This document shows positions 17,179-26,075 of a stretch of DNA of 64,000 bases, in pieces. The notes beneath the pieces were generated by a model, which ran no database searches, was not told the DNA's origin, and saw only the letters and a list, made by a program, of their open reading frames with translations. The stretch comes from Treponema_C sp050937815 (GTDB lineage Bacteria; Spirochaetota; Spirochaetia; Treponematales; Treponemataceae). The stretch spans positions 1 through 64,000 of the forward strand of contig NZ_JACDIJ010000011.1 of assembly GCF_050937815.1 (NCBI RefSeq). Reading direction: 5' to 3'. The translations under genes were made by a program, and so were the position numbers. Position 1 is the stretch's first letter. Every line of letters starts with the position of its first letter.

Positions 17179-19449
17179 TCAGTCTTCGGTTATCATCAAA
17201 CTGTGGGCTTGATATTTCGGTAAAAAGCGCTTTACCGCAGCATTTTCAAACTGCACGGTAATAACGTAATCGCTGTCATGTGCGCCCGCCTTTGTACCGA
17301 CAATAACGCCGTAGCCCCAATCGTCGTGATATACGCGTACCCCCTTCGCCCAGCGCCGCTCAAGGGCACTTTGCGCTTTTGCGCTTTTTCCGCTACCGCC
17401 TTCTCCGAACGACACTGCGCGGGAAGACGGTGAAAATCCGTAGGGGGCTCTTCCCTCTATATCGGCGGTTTTATTTCCCAATTCATATAAAAAGGGACTC
17501 GGTTCGGTATATTCGGTACGGCCGTACAGTCTTCTCATCGCGCAGGATGTCATATATAATTCATCTTTTGCACGAGTAATTCCTACATAAAACAATCGCC
17601 GTTCTTCTTCTATTTCTTCACTGTCCTTATCGACGCGGGGGAAAATACCTTTTTCAAGGCCCGTAATAATAACACGCGGAAATTCCAAGCCCTTGGTATT
17701 GTGCAGTGTTATTAAAGTTACCGCATCCTGCGGCTCCCCGTTTTTTTCTTCGGCCGCTTCAAGGGTACGGTCAAGTTCGATATGATCGAGAAAATCCAAA
17801 AGACCGTTCAGCGTTTTCGGATAAAAAACGGCACTGTTTGCCAGTTCCTGCATATTTGCCGTTTTTTGAGTACCGGCAATTTCATCCTGAGCACTGTAAT
17901 ACTCATTCAATCCCGAAGACAGTATTATTTTTTCGACAAAAACCGAAAGTTTTTGATCCGTTTTGTCGGCATCGGAACGGTTTTCGGCAGTTGTCCCATG
18001 TGCCGAATCTTTAGGCGACCCGTCATCTTCTCCCAAAAAGGAACACAGCGATTCCATAACGGATACAAAACCGTGCACCGCATCTGCGGTTTTTTTAGAC
18101 AAAAAAGAAGCGCTCATGCGACAGCCTTGTATAAAGTCGATTTGATTGTCTTGACCGCGCGCATTTACCGAACGCACAAAATCAACGATTTTATCTTGAG
18201 AAACCGCTCCCACGGAACGGGCGGGTTTATTGACTATACGCCGAAAGGCTATTTCATCTTTCGGATTCACGACGAGGGCTAAAAAAGCAAGTATATCTTT
18301 AATTTCTTCACGTTCGTAAAACTTTAAAGAGCCGACAACGGTATAAGGAATTTTTCGGTGTAAAAATTCGGTTTCAAAGCCCAACGATTGAGCGTTTGTA
18401 CGGTATAAAATCGCCCAATCCGCATAAGGACAGCCCATTGTACGGGCTTTTTGAATAAGATCCGCGCAATAGGCGGTTTCGGCATCCTGTGTCGGCAAAA
18501 AAGCAAGGACGGGGCGCTTTCCGCTTCCCCGCTCGGCACGCAGCGTTTTTCCCAAACGCTCGGTATTGTTTTGTACCACCGTATCCGCCGCATGTAAAAT
18601 GGGAGAAACAGATCGGTAATTGCGTTCCAAGCGTATGATTTTAGTTCCCGGAAAATGCTCTTGAAAGGTTAAAATATTTTTAACTTCGGCGCCCCGGAAT
18701 TTATAAATGGACTGGTCGTCGTCGCCGACAACGCACACATAGGTTGCACTTGAAGAAAGCTGCTGCAAAAGCAAAAACTGGGCGGTATTCGAATCCTGAT
18801 ATTCGTCAACCATAATCACTTTAAATCGTTCGTGCATATGAGCGCGCACGGTTTCGTCGGCACGAAGCACGCAGACGGGCAGCATAATAAGGTCGCCGAA
18901 ATCGACATTTCCCGTTTCCCGCAAACGCTGTTGGTATGCCGCATAGATATCCGGAAAATCCGGGTCGCTTTCTACTTGTACCAAATCCGGAGAATCGGGG
19001 AAAAGGCAGTAATCTTTTGCAAGAGAGATTTTATGTGCGGCATGAGAAGCTTGTTGACGCGACAACGAAGGCACCGCCTTTGAAAGTAAGGTAACCGTAT
19101 CGGTATCGTCGTACACGGTAAAGTTGGGTCCGATTCCCGCTTGAGAAGAAAAGGTACGTAAAAAACGCGCGCCGAACGAGTGAAAGGTGCGTATTTGAGT
19201 AAATGCGGCTTTTTCTTCCAACAACCGGGCGCGTTCTGCCATTTCATTGGCGGCTTTTTTTGTAAACGTAACGGCCAATATCGACTGCGGGTCCAAACCT
19301 TTTTCACCGATAAGATAGGCGATTTTTGTAGTAATAACCCGCGTTTTACCCGAACCGGCTCCGGCTAAAATCAAAAGAGGAGACCCTTCGTGTACTACCG
19401 CTTCGTATTGTTCGGGGTTCAAAACATTCAAATATTCGCATCCGCTCAT
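17179..19449 (-). CDS. UvrD/PcrA-type superfamily 1 DNA helicase
   Basis: This 756-residue 3'-5' helicase has the SF1A motifs in order: LNPEQYEAV (Q motif), AGAGSGKT Walker A (29-36), VTFTKKAANEMAERA, VDEYQDSN (motif II), GDDDQSIYKFRGA (III), RLERNYRS (IV), VTLITLHNTKGLEFPRVII (V) and EERRLFYVGITRAKDEL (VI). A C-terminal PcrA-like Tudor segment begins VYHDDWGYGVIV. It acts in DNA repair and replication restart. Its ATG overlaps the rimO stop by 4 bp, so it is the last gene of the lolA-rodZ-rimO-helicase operon. PcrA versus Rep versus UvrD cannot be decided from the sequence, though the C-terminal segment favours PcrA/UvrD. Confidence 0.9.
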   Translation of the reverse strand: MSGCEYLNVLNPEQYEAVVHEGSPLLILAGAGSGKTRVITTKIAYLIGEKGLDPQSILAVTFTKKAANEMAERARLLEEKAAFTQIRTFHSFGARFLRTFSSQAGIGPNFTVYDDTDTVTLLSKAVPSLSRQQASHAAHKISLAKDYCLFPDSPDLVQVESDPDFPDIYAAYQQRLRETGNVDFGDLIMLPVCVLRADETVRAHMHERFKVIMVDEYQDSNTAQFLLLQQLSSSATYVCVVGDDDQSIYKFRGAEVKNILTFQEHFPGTKIIRLERNYRSVSPILHAADTVVQNNTERLGKTLRAERGSGKRPVLAFLPTQDAETAYCADLIQKARTMGCPYADWAILYRTNAQSLGFETEFLHRKIPYTVVGSLKFYEREEIKDILAFLALVVNPKDEIAFRRIVNKPARSVGAVSQDKIVDFVRSVNARGQDNQIDFIQGCRMSASFLSKKTADAVHGFVSVMESLCSFLGEDDGSPKDSAHGTTAENRSDADKTDQKLSVFVEKIILSSGLNEYYSAQDEIAGTQKTANMQELANSAVFYPKTLNGLLDFLDHIELDRTLEAAEEKNGEPQDAVTLITLHNTKGLEFPRVIITGLEKGIFPRVDKDSEEIEEERRLFYVGITRAKDELYMTSCAMRRLYGRTEYTEPSPFLYELGNKTADIEGRAPYGFSPSSRAVSFGEGGSGKSAKAQSALERRWAKGVRVYHDDWGYGVIVGTKAGAHDSDYVITVQFENAAVKRFLPKYQAHSLMITED

Positions 19450-20915
19450 ACGCTTAATACTCCGACCATATCGACACCGCGCACTCCCGTTATGCGCACT
19501 TTAACCACTGCTCCGGGAAAAACGGCGGCGGCATGTTTTGCATCCGGATCAAAGCGGATAACGCAGCTGCCGTCAACTTCGGGTGCTTGAAAATCGCATC
19601 GCCCAAGGGCAAAGGCCGTTTCTTCGTCCGCCGCGAAAAAGTTATCGGCAGCCGTATCGCCGGCCGTATCGGCGCGGACGGGAGGAGCGGTATCGGGCAA
19701 AATACATTCTTCGACCAAAACATCGCGGACCTGCCCGACATAGCGATGTAAAAGACGTTCGGTTATTTTTTCCTGTGCTTTTTGCAGTTTTTGTATACGT
19801 TTGCCTACCGTTTGTGCGCCTACCCTTTGTTTAAGCAAAGCTGCCGGTGTGTCTTCTTCGGCACTGTATGCAAAACAGCCCGACCAAAGAGGTTCTACGG
19901 TTTCCAAAAACCGAAGTGTGCGTTCGGCTTCTTCATCGGTTTCGCCGGGAAAACCGCATAAAAAAGTGGTTCTGAGTACGGCATTGCTCAAAGAGCCTTT
20001 TATGTTTCGTATAAGCTGTATATAACGTTCGGCACTTCCGCGGCGGTTCATTGCACGGATAATGCGGTTGTCTCCGGATTGAAAGGGAAGGTCGAAATAC
20101 GGAACTATGCGCGTATCTTTTTGTATAAGCGGCAAGATATCGGCGGGGAAGTGATCGGGGTGAATGTATAAAAGTCTAAGCCAAAAATTCCCTTCCAAAG
20201 CGCTTATTTTTTGCAATAACAGGCTTAAGGGACTGGGGCGTTGAAAATACAGGGGATGTTCCGAGTTTCCCTCTTCGGCGCCGTCGCAGCCGTAAGCCGC
20301 CAAATCCTGGCCGATTAAATTAAACTCGAAGATGCCGCGCTTTTGCAAACTGCGTATTTCATCTACAATATCATCGGCACTGCGGCTTCGAAGAGGCCCG
20401 CGTATAAGGGGAATGGCGCAAAACGAACAGCGGTTATTGCATCCTTCCGTTATCTTAATATAGGCTGAAGAAGGAAAGCCCAAAAGCTTGTGCCGCTCGC
20501 CCGTACATACTCCGCTTTGGGGAGGTTTGACAAGGGGACGTTCTCCTCTGTCAAGCTTTTTAAGCACTTCGTCCAGTGCGTTTAAATCACCGTTTCCGAA
20601 TACCGCATCCGCTTCGGGTAAATCTTTTGCAAAAACGTCCGCATAACGCTCGGAAAGGCAGCCTGCAAGAACAATTTTTGCATCGGGATGAGCTTTACGG
20701 GCGGCAAAGAGAGCATCCAGCGATTCTTTTTTTGCACTTTCTATAAAACCGCATGAGTTTACGATAATCAAATGGGCGTATTCGGGATTTTCACTGTATG
20801 TATAACCGCGTTTTTCCAAGTATGCGATTATCAATTCGCCGTCAACTTGATTTTTTGCACAACCGTGCTGATCGAGAAAAAAATAACGCGGCGATTTATG
20901 TTTGTACTCAGTCAA
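19446..20915 (-). CDS. rimO: Ribosomal protein S12 methylthiotransferase
   Basis: RimO is a radical SAM enzyme that adds a methylthio group to Asp of ribosomal protein S12. The 489-residue sequence has an MTTase N-terminal domain with three cluster cysteines (Cys19 in HGCAKNQVDGE, Cys55 in VNSCGF, Cys86 in AGCLSERY). The radical SAM motif CNNRCSFC (159-166) follows, and a C-terminal TRAM domain covers about 385-489. The TRAM part has an Asp/Ala-rich insertion (about 405-435), longer than usual. The start appears to be TTG, overlapping the end of rodZ by 8 bp; no upstream ATG fits. It is third in a minus-strand operon. Confidence 0.9.
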   Translation of the reverse strand: MTEYKHKSPRYFFLDQHGCAKNQVDGELIIAYLEKRGYTYSENPEYAHLIIVNSCGFIESAKKESLDALFAARKAHPDAKIVLAGCLSERYADVFAKDLPEADAVFGNGDLNALDEVLKKLDRGERPLVKPPQSGVCTGERHKLLGFPSSAYIKITEGCNNRCSFCAIPLIRGPLRSRSADDIVDEIRSLQKRGIFEFNLIGQDLAAYGCDGAEEGNSEHPLYFQRPSPLSLLLQKISALEGNFWLRLLYIHPDHFPADILPLIQKDTRIVPYFDLPFQSGDNRIIRAMNRRGSAERYIQLIRNIKGSLSNAVLRTTFLCGFPGETDEEAERTLRFLETVEPLWSGCFAYSAEEDTPAALLKQRVGAQTVGKRIQKLQKAQEKITERLLHRYVGQVRDVLVEECILPDTAPPVRADTAGDTAADNFFAADEETAFALGRCDFQAPEVDGSCVIRFDPDAKHAAAVFPGAVVKVRITGVRGVDMVGVLSV

Positions 20916-22008
20916 CTTCCGCTACCGTCAGCTTATAGACACCGTCCGCTTCTTTTATCCAGCGCACATCCTGTACTAAAACCTGACCGGGGCGTCCCAT
21001 TTCCAAATCGTAAGATTTGCCTTCGGCAATCAATTGCATTTTTACGGTATTCGCATTTGAAATCCATAACCGCAAAGCGCTTTGGGCCGACATTTTAAGA
21101 GTATCGCCGGAAGTTAAAAGGTTTTCAACGCTTTCATGTTTATCGCTTTTATAACGGTACAAACATACGCCCCGAAAACTTGCATTTATCGTAAACGGAT
21201 ACGCACGATTATCCTGCAAAATAACCGTGTGCTTGGTTCCTTCTTTTAAAGCTTCACCGGACTCCAGCGCAACTGTCCCGGCCGTTACGGTTTCGGACGT
21301 AATTGCAGCGGCGCTTCCCGATTTAACGAACATACGTACTTCCGCACCCAATTCTTCTTTTTCTTTGGAAATATCGGATAAAAAGACGACAATGTCGGCA
21401 TCTCCTGTGCCGTCAACATCCATTTCAAGTTCTTCGCCCAATTCGACATATTGAACTCCTATGGGAGTTGTCAATGCAAGGGTATTAAGCGTTTGTGAAA
21501 CATGTAAGGTTACCTTATTATCGGGAAAGGGAACTTCTATCGCATCTCCCTTGTACAAACGCCTTTGAAGCGGAACGGAAGAAACGGTATAAGACTGTCC
21601 CTTGTTTTTTTTCAAATCGACTGAAGTTAATTTTGAATTGCGGGGTTTTATGACGGTAAAATACACGCTGAAAATAAGCGCCGCACACAAACCGACGGCA
21701 CCGCCGACAATGGCTGCAATGAGCTTTTTATTTACTCTCTTTTTTATAATAAGATTTTCGGGAACGGGCGCTTCTTGCAGCATTTTTCCCTGAAATAATT
21801 TAATAAGATATACACTGTCCAAGCCTAAATATTCGCTGTAATTACGTAAAAAACCCGTTACATAGGTGTCGCCGGGAAAAATATCCGTATTTTCGTTTTC
21901 CAAAGCTTCAAGGTATTGCTTTGATATAATCGTATCGCGCGAAATCGTTTCAAGACTCAGATTTTTTTCTTCCCGGGTTTTACGTAAAATTGCACCGAAA
22001 CTTTCCAT
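20908..22008 (-). CDS. RodZ-like helix-turn-helix membrane protein
   Basis: This 366-residue bitopic membrane protein has an N-terminal HTH_25 domain (about 5-68: FGAILRKTREEKNLSLETIS through FLRNYSEYLGLD). A basic linker is followed by one transmembrane helix (about 95-118) and a periplasmic beta domain ending in a DUF4115-like segment (about 285-366). The architecture matches RodZ, which links MreB to the cell-wall elongation machinery. The gene lies 14 bp after the LolA-like gene and overlaps rimO by 8 bp. The role in cell shape is inferred from the family; in spirochaetes it may have other partners. Confidence 0.8.
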   Translation of the reverse strand: MESFGAILRKTREEKNLSLETISRDTIISKQYLEALENENTDIFPGDTYVTGFLRNYSEYLGLDSVYLIKLFQGKMLQEAPVPENLIIKKRVNKKLIAAIVGGAVGLCAALIFSVYFTVIKPRNSKLTSVDLKKNKGQSYTVSSVPLQRRLYKGDAIEVPFPDNKVTLHVSQTLNTLALTTPIGVQYVELGEELEMDVDGTGDADIVVFLSDISKEKEELGAEVRMFVKSGSAAAITSETVTAGTVALESGEALKEGTKHTVILQDNRAYPFTINASFRGVCLYRYKSDKHESVENLLTSGDTLKMSAQSALRLWISNANTVKMQLIAEGKSYDLEMGRPGQVLVQDVRWIKEADGVYKLTVAEVD

Positions 22009-22022
22009 GACAAACTCCCCCG

Positions 22023-22718
22023 CTATTCCGCAAGTAAAAAATTATTATACGTATTTGCAGAAGAGGGTGCATCGTATAAAAAGCGAGTATCGGGAATGTT
22101 TTGATTTAACACATAATTTGAAAAATCATATCTAAAAACTTCCCGGCTTAATGCGGAAACCGCTTCTACCCGCCGAATAAGCAAGGTAGTCGGATTAATT
22201 GCAAGCTTTATTGTTTGAAATCCTTCCGAAAGACTTTTACGCGATAAAATTAATTTGATGACTTTTTCTTCGGCGGAGGTACCGGCGGTATCTGCATCAA
22301 GGGCGACCGGTTCTTGTCCGGTTTCGTAGGCAATCGAATAGTAGCGCCGCATGAGCGCAAGGCCTTCCGGCGTTGCAAGATTTGCCGCCTGTGAACGGCC
22401 GCCGCTTTCAACGGATTGGCTTAATATCGAACGCGGTCCGGGAAGATAAATAGTCAACTGTTCGCCGTTAAACACGATTACCTGCGTTTCCGGGTTTGAA
22501 AAATCTATCCGAAGCAAATTCGGCCGTTTAAAAGATACGTGTGACTGCATCTGTGTTTTTCCTGCCGCAACGGCCATATCCGCTTCAAAATCCTGTATTT
22601 GGGCATATTTTTCCGATACGGTTTTAAAAAAAGCACTGACCGTCAATATCTGTGATTGAGCGCTTATGCCGATACCGATCAGCAATAAATAAAAAATACT
22701 GCCAGCAATTTTCTTCAT
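22023..22718 (-). CDS. LolA-like outer-membrane lipoprotein carrier
   Basis: This protein of about 231 residues has a signal peptide (ending near ISAQ-SQ) and a LolA-like beta fold. It shows VSEKYAQIQDFEADM, HVSFKRPNLLRIDFSNPETQVIVFNGEQLTIYLP, and later VIKLILSRKSLSEGFQTIKLAINPTTLLIRRVEAV. LolA carries lipoproteins through the periplasm; this fits an organism with many lipoproteins. I use ATG at 22718 (MKKIAGS), with a GTG at 22727 as the alternative. A strong promoter (22743-22771) lies just upstream. It is first in the operon with rodZ, rimO and the helicase. Divergence from typical LolA makes it a family-level call. Confidence 0.8.
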   Translation of the reverse strand: MKKIAGSIFYLLLIGIGISAQSQILTVSAFFKTVSEKYAQIQDFEADMAVAAGKTQMQSHVSFKRPNLLRIDFSNPETQVIVFNGEQLTIYLPGPRSILSQSVESGGRSQAANLATPEGLALMRRYYSIAYETGQEPVALDADTAGTSAEEKVIKLILSRKSLSEGFQTIKLAINPTTLLIRRVEAVSALSREVFRYDFSNYVLNQNIPDTRFLYDAPSSANTYNNFLLAE

Positions 22719-22742
22719 TATATGCACTTACCTCAATAGACT

Positions 22743-22771
22743 ATAATAAAAAAGATTTTCTTATAAGTCAA
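22743..22771 (-). promoter_or_regulatory. Promoter of the lolA-rodZ-rimO-helicase operon
   Basis: On the minus strand TTGACT (22766-22771) and TATTAT (22743-22748) are separated by 17 nt. Transcription would start near 22736, just before the LolA-like start codon. Confidence 0.65.
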
Positions 22772-23152
22772 GTATCGTCTGCAGGATTCAGTATGAATAA
22801 AAACTGCAAAAACGCTGAAAATATCATACTGACGAGAACACGAGTGCTTTGCCATGGTTGAGCTTTTAGGGCAAAATCACCTGAGAAAAACGCTCAAAAT
22901 GGCTTGCACTCGGTCCCCGTTATCATGTCGTTTTCACTTTACGTGCAATTCCTTAAGAATCCCGACTTACATCCCCTTTTCCGACACAAGCCGGAAAAAA
23001 AATCGCCTTGTGTGTTGATTTTTTTTTCACTGAGCGTTACAATCGGTACAGGTTTGTGGACCTGTTATCATGTGTACATAGGAGGCGCCGTATGGATTCC
23101 GACCCCGGCAGTAGTTGTTTATATTTTTCTATGCACACAGGAGGACAGGCCC
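22772..23152. other. Divergent upstream region of corA with a short open frame
   Basis: This 381-bp stretch between the lolA promoter and the corA start holds no long gene. It has a small hairpin (ACAGGT/ACCTGT at 23048-23065). A strong AGGAGG site at 23080-23085 precedes an ATG at 23092 whose 45-codon frame runs past the corA start to 23229. That frame may be a leader peptide or may only look like one. Confidence 0.4.
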
Positions 23153-24139
23153 ATGATAACATTTTGGCAGCAGGAAAAAGACAAACTCGTTCAACGTTCC
23201 GAATCGGAGTTAAACCCCGATTTAAATAAATGGGTGGATGCCCGTTCGGTAACGCGCGAAGACATCCGCATTCTCGAAGAAGATTATAATATTGAACAAG
23301 AACACATCCTCGATATTCTCGATCAAGACGAACTTTCGCGCATAGAACGCGAAGACGATTACACGCTTATTATTTTGCGGCTTCCCGTCTTTATTCCCGA
23401 CAACGATATCAGCTATTTTACGGTTCCGCTGGGTATTATTTTGTATCCGGGAACGGTTATCACCATTTGCTGGACGGATTGCGAGGTTTTAAAGGATATT
23501 GCCGAAAACCGTATACGGGATTTAACGCTTTCGGATTTTCCCGCCTTTATTGTGCGTATTTTAAGCCGTTCGGATACCACTTTTTTGCGCTATCTTAAAG
23601 AAATAAACAGGCGCTCTGCAACCATTCAAAGTCAACTTGAACGTTCTATCAGAAATAACGAATTGATTTTGCTTTTAAACCTTGAAAAGTCTTTGGTATT
23701 TTTTACGACATCGCTTAAAAGCAATCAGATTTTATTTGAAAAAATAAGCAAAACGCGCATTATCAATTTGGATGAAGAAGATAAAGATTGGCTTGAAGAC
23801 GTTGCCATAGACAACCGCCAAGCTATCGAAATGGCGGATACTTACAGTAATATTCTTTCGGGCATGATGGATGCCTTTGCATCGGTTATTTCGAATAACC
23901 TAAACATCGTTATGAAGCGTTTAACGGTTATTTCCCTGATTTTAATGGTACCGACCTTTATCGTCAGCTTTTTCGGAATGAACGTTCCCCTGCCCTTTAT
24001 GAAGTCGGGCTGGACGGGCGTAATCGTTATAAGTTTACTTTGTTTGGTTACCGGATTTATCGCAAAATTGACATTTTCGGACCGTCCGGATCCGTCAATT
24101 CGGCCTAAAAAACGCCGTAAAGAAAACAAAAGAGGATAG
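23153..24139 (+). CDS. corA: CorA-family magnesium/divalent cation transporter
   Basis: This inner-membrane channel of 328 residues has a long acidic and charged cytoplasmic domain with helical arms. Two C-terminal transmembrane helices (about 265-285 and 298-318) are separated by the signature GMN motif (FFGMNVPLPF). It should carry Mg2+ (or Co2+/Ni2+) into the cell. The start at ATG 23153 has GGAGG upstream and gives a normal N-terminus; a longer open frame back to 22904 lacks family similarity. It overlaps closely with the following GTG-started SUMF1-domain gene, so they are probably cotranscribed. An overlapping short frame at 23092 may influence its translation. Confidence 0.9.
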   Translation: MITFWQQEKDKLVQRSESELNPDLNKWVDARSVTREDIRILEEDYNIEQEHILDILDQDELSRIEREDDYTLIILRLPVFIPDNDISYFTVPLGIILYPGTVITICWTDCEVLKDIAENRIRDLTLSDFPAFIVRILSRSDTTFLRYLKEINRRSATIQSQLERSIRNNELILLLNLEKSLVFFTTSLKSNQILFEKISKTRIINLDEEDKDWLEDVAIDNRQAIEMADTYSNILSGMMDAFASVISNNLNIVMKRLTVISLILMVPTFIVSFFGMNVPLPFMKSGWTGVIVISLLCLVTGFIAKLTFSDRPDPSIRPKKRRKENKRG

Positions 24140-24141
24140 CG

Positions 24142-25293
24142 GTGAATTTTACAAAAAAACGATATTATGCCTTTTTGGTATTTTCCGTTTTTATCTTGCA
24201 TACGGGCGTCGTGTCCGCCCAAGAAACGATACCTTCCGATATAAAAAACAGTATGATTGCCTTGGTTCGCCTCACCGAAAAAGAGGATTGTTTTATTATC
24301 GGCGAACACAACCAGACCGTAACGGCGGAACGCAGCGTAAAACCGTTTTATTTAAACAAGTACGAAACGGCCTATATTTTGTGGTATGAAGTGCGCGTGC
24401 GTTCGGAAAAACATTTAGGTTATGTATTTCAAAACCCGGGACAAGAAGGTTCTGCCGGACGGCGCGGCCGCGAACCGACGGAACAAGGTATATACCAGCC
24501 GGTTACAAACATCAGCTGGCGCGATGCAATTGTATGGTGTAATGCATTCAGTGAATTGGAAAACCGCACGCCCTGCTACACATACAAGGGAGAAGTGCTG
24601 CGCGATTCTTCGCATGCGGCCGCAGTCGATTTGGCCGAATGCGATTGGAATGCGGACGGGTTCCGGCTTCCGAGTGAAGCCGAATGGGAATATGCGGCAC
24701 GCAAAATACGCGGCAAAGAAGGTAAAAAAAGCTTTACCGCAGGCAACAGCCTCTCCGGAGCGGCGTGGAACGCCGAAAATACCGAAAAAGCCGCTCAAAA
24801 AGCACGGAAGCTTTTTTTGGAAAGTGCCGATAACGAAAACAGTACAAAAGAAGCCGGACAAACCGAAGTCTTGATTTTACCCTATTTTTTGTATCCGGGA
24901 ACGGCTAATATAGCAACGGCGGGAAGCATTCTCGGCCCTATGAGTATGCCCGAAAGCGGCAAAGCCAATGCTTCCGGTATCTACGATATGAGCGGCAATG
25001 TGCTGGAATTTTGCTGGGACTGGTTTGCCGGCTACGATAAAGCCGACAGGGGCGACTCTTCCGATGAAGGAAAAAACCTTACAAATCTGCCCGCAGCGGA
25101 CAAAAAAATACACAATACCGAAAAAACCGCCGCACAAGAACTGTACGGGCCGCGTTACGGTTCCGACAGGGTGTGCCGCGGCGGGAGCTGGAGTCCCTAT
25201 GCCGCCTTTTTATACAGCGCCGACCGCTACGCATACAACCCCGGAGAAGCCTACAACTATATGGGCTTCCGTTTTGCCGCTACTGCCCGTTGA
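24142..25293 (+). CDS. SUMF1/formylglycine-generating-enzyme-domain exported protein
   Basis: This 383-residue exported protein has a signal peptide (about 1-26, ending SAQ-ET) and a SUMF1/EgtB/PvdO-type fold (about 35-383). It shows KPFYLNKYETAYILWYEVR, PVTNISWRDAIVWCNAFSE, FRLPSEAEWEYAAR, ANASGIYDMSGNVLEFCWDWF and the closing RGGSW....MGFRFA. Such proteins are common in treponemes; many lack the sulfatase-activating cysteines, and function there is unknown. A Lys/Glu-rich insertion lies at about 190-245. The start is GTG with AGAGGA overlapping the corA stop codon, so the genes are translationally close. No sulfatase gene is nearby. Confidence 0.8.
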   Translation: MNFTKKRYYAFLVFSVFILHTGVVSAQETIPSDIKNSMIALVRLTEKEDCFIIGEHNQTVTAERSVKPFYLNKYETAYILWYEVRVRSEKHLGYVFQNPGQEGSAGRRGREPTEQGIYQPVTNISWRDAIVWCNAFSELENRTPCYTYKGEVLRDSSHAAAVDLAECDWNADGFRLPSEAEWEYAARKIRGKEGKKSFTAGNSLSGAAWNAENTEKAAQKARKLFLESADNENSTKEAGQTEVLILPYFLYPGTANIATAGSILGPMSMPESGKANASGIYDMSGNVLEFCWDWFAGYDKADRGDSSDEGKNLTNLPAADKKIHNTEKTAAQELYGPRYGSDRVCRGGSWSPYAAFLYSADRYAYNPGEAYNYMGFRFAATAR

Positions 25294-25332
25294 AAATTAA
25301 AAAGCGTGTAACAGCTGAAATCGCAAGCCGAT

Positions 25333-26013
25333 TTACTCCTGCGGCAGGCATTTTAACTCGGCCTTTGTAACCGTCCACTTGTCTTTGTAATTACGCTCGA
25401 CTTCCAAAATACCGTAACGCCCTTCGGTTAAAGAACCCGGATTCATAAGGACGGTGCAGCCGAGTGTATCGACGGCAAAAGATTCGTGGATATGGCCGCT
25501 TATAAGGGCAAGGGGCTTATGTGTTTCCACAAAGGTACGTACCGATTTGGAGCCGACATGAGAACCCCCGTTTACGGTATCGAGTTTTGTATTGTAGGGC
25601 GGATGATGAATCAATAAAATCAAATTATCGCAGTCGTCTTTTTCGTGTACTATATTCAAATCGCTTATCAATTCTTCTTCGGTTCTTTCAAAGGGTGTAA
25701 CGCCGGTGAAACGCAAGCCGCCGCCGCTTCCGGCAAACGCAAGTCCGTCACGAAACACCAAATCACCCTGTACCGATACGTCGAGATTTTCCAATTCGGT
25801 TAAAAACTCTTTTTCGTCGCAGTTTCCCAAAACGCAAAACAAGCTGTCGTGTTTTTTTACCAGCGTATTAAGCACCGGTAAAGCCGTATCGGGGGCTTTA
25901 AAACGGGCAAAATCGCCTGCAAACAACACGGCATCCGCAAGACCGAATTCCTCGTCGAGCCGATCAAGACTTTGTTCATCGCCGTGAATATCCGATAAAA
26001 CAAGAAAACGCAT
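25333..26013 (-). CDS. Calcineurin-like metallophosphoesterase (YfcE type)
   Basis: This 226-residue cytoplasmic phosphoesterase has the metal-binding blocks LSDIHGD (about 6-12), FAGDF (about 31-35), LGNCDE (about 60-65), IHHPPY and SGHIHES, then NPGSLTEGR. This is the set found in YfcE/MJ0936-type phosphodiesterases. The natural substrate is not known for most members. It is a single gene on the minus strand, facing the SUMF1-domain gene with 39 bp between, and is not obviously linked to hisC upstream. GGAGGAAGGT precedes the ATG. Confidence 0.85.
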   Translation of the reverse strand: MRFLVLSDIHGDEQSLDRLDEEFGLADAVLFAGDFARFKAPDTALPVLNTLVKKHDSLFCVLGNCDEKEFLTELENLDVSVQGDLVFRDGLAFAGSGGGLRFTGVTPFERTEEELISDLNIVHEKDDCDNLILLIHHPPYNTKLDTVNGGSHVGSKSVRTFVETHKPLALISGHIHESFAVDTLGCTVLMNPGSLTEGRYGILEVERNYKDKWTVTKAELKCLPQE

Positions 26014-26075
26014 ACCTTCCTCCGCTGCGGCGGAACAACCGATGTATATGCTTATTGCACGTACATCGATCCGCT

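Noticed and set aside
17782..18282. Plus-strand open frame opposite the helicase gene
   Set aside because: It is antisense to a well-supported helicase and has no family features.
22904..23152. Longer N-terminus for corA
   Set aside because: The extra residues have no family similarity, and ATG 23153 has a good ribosome binding site.
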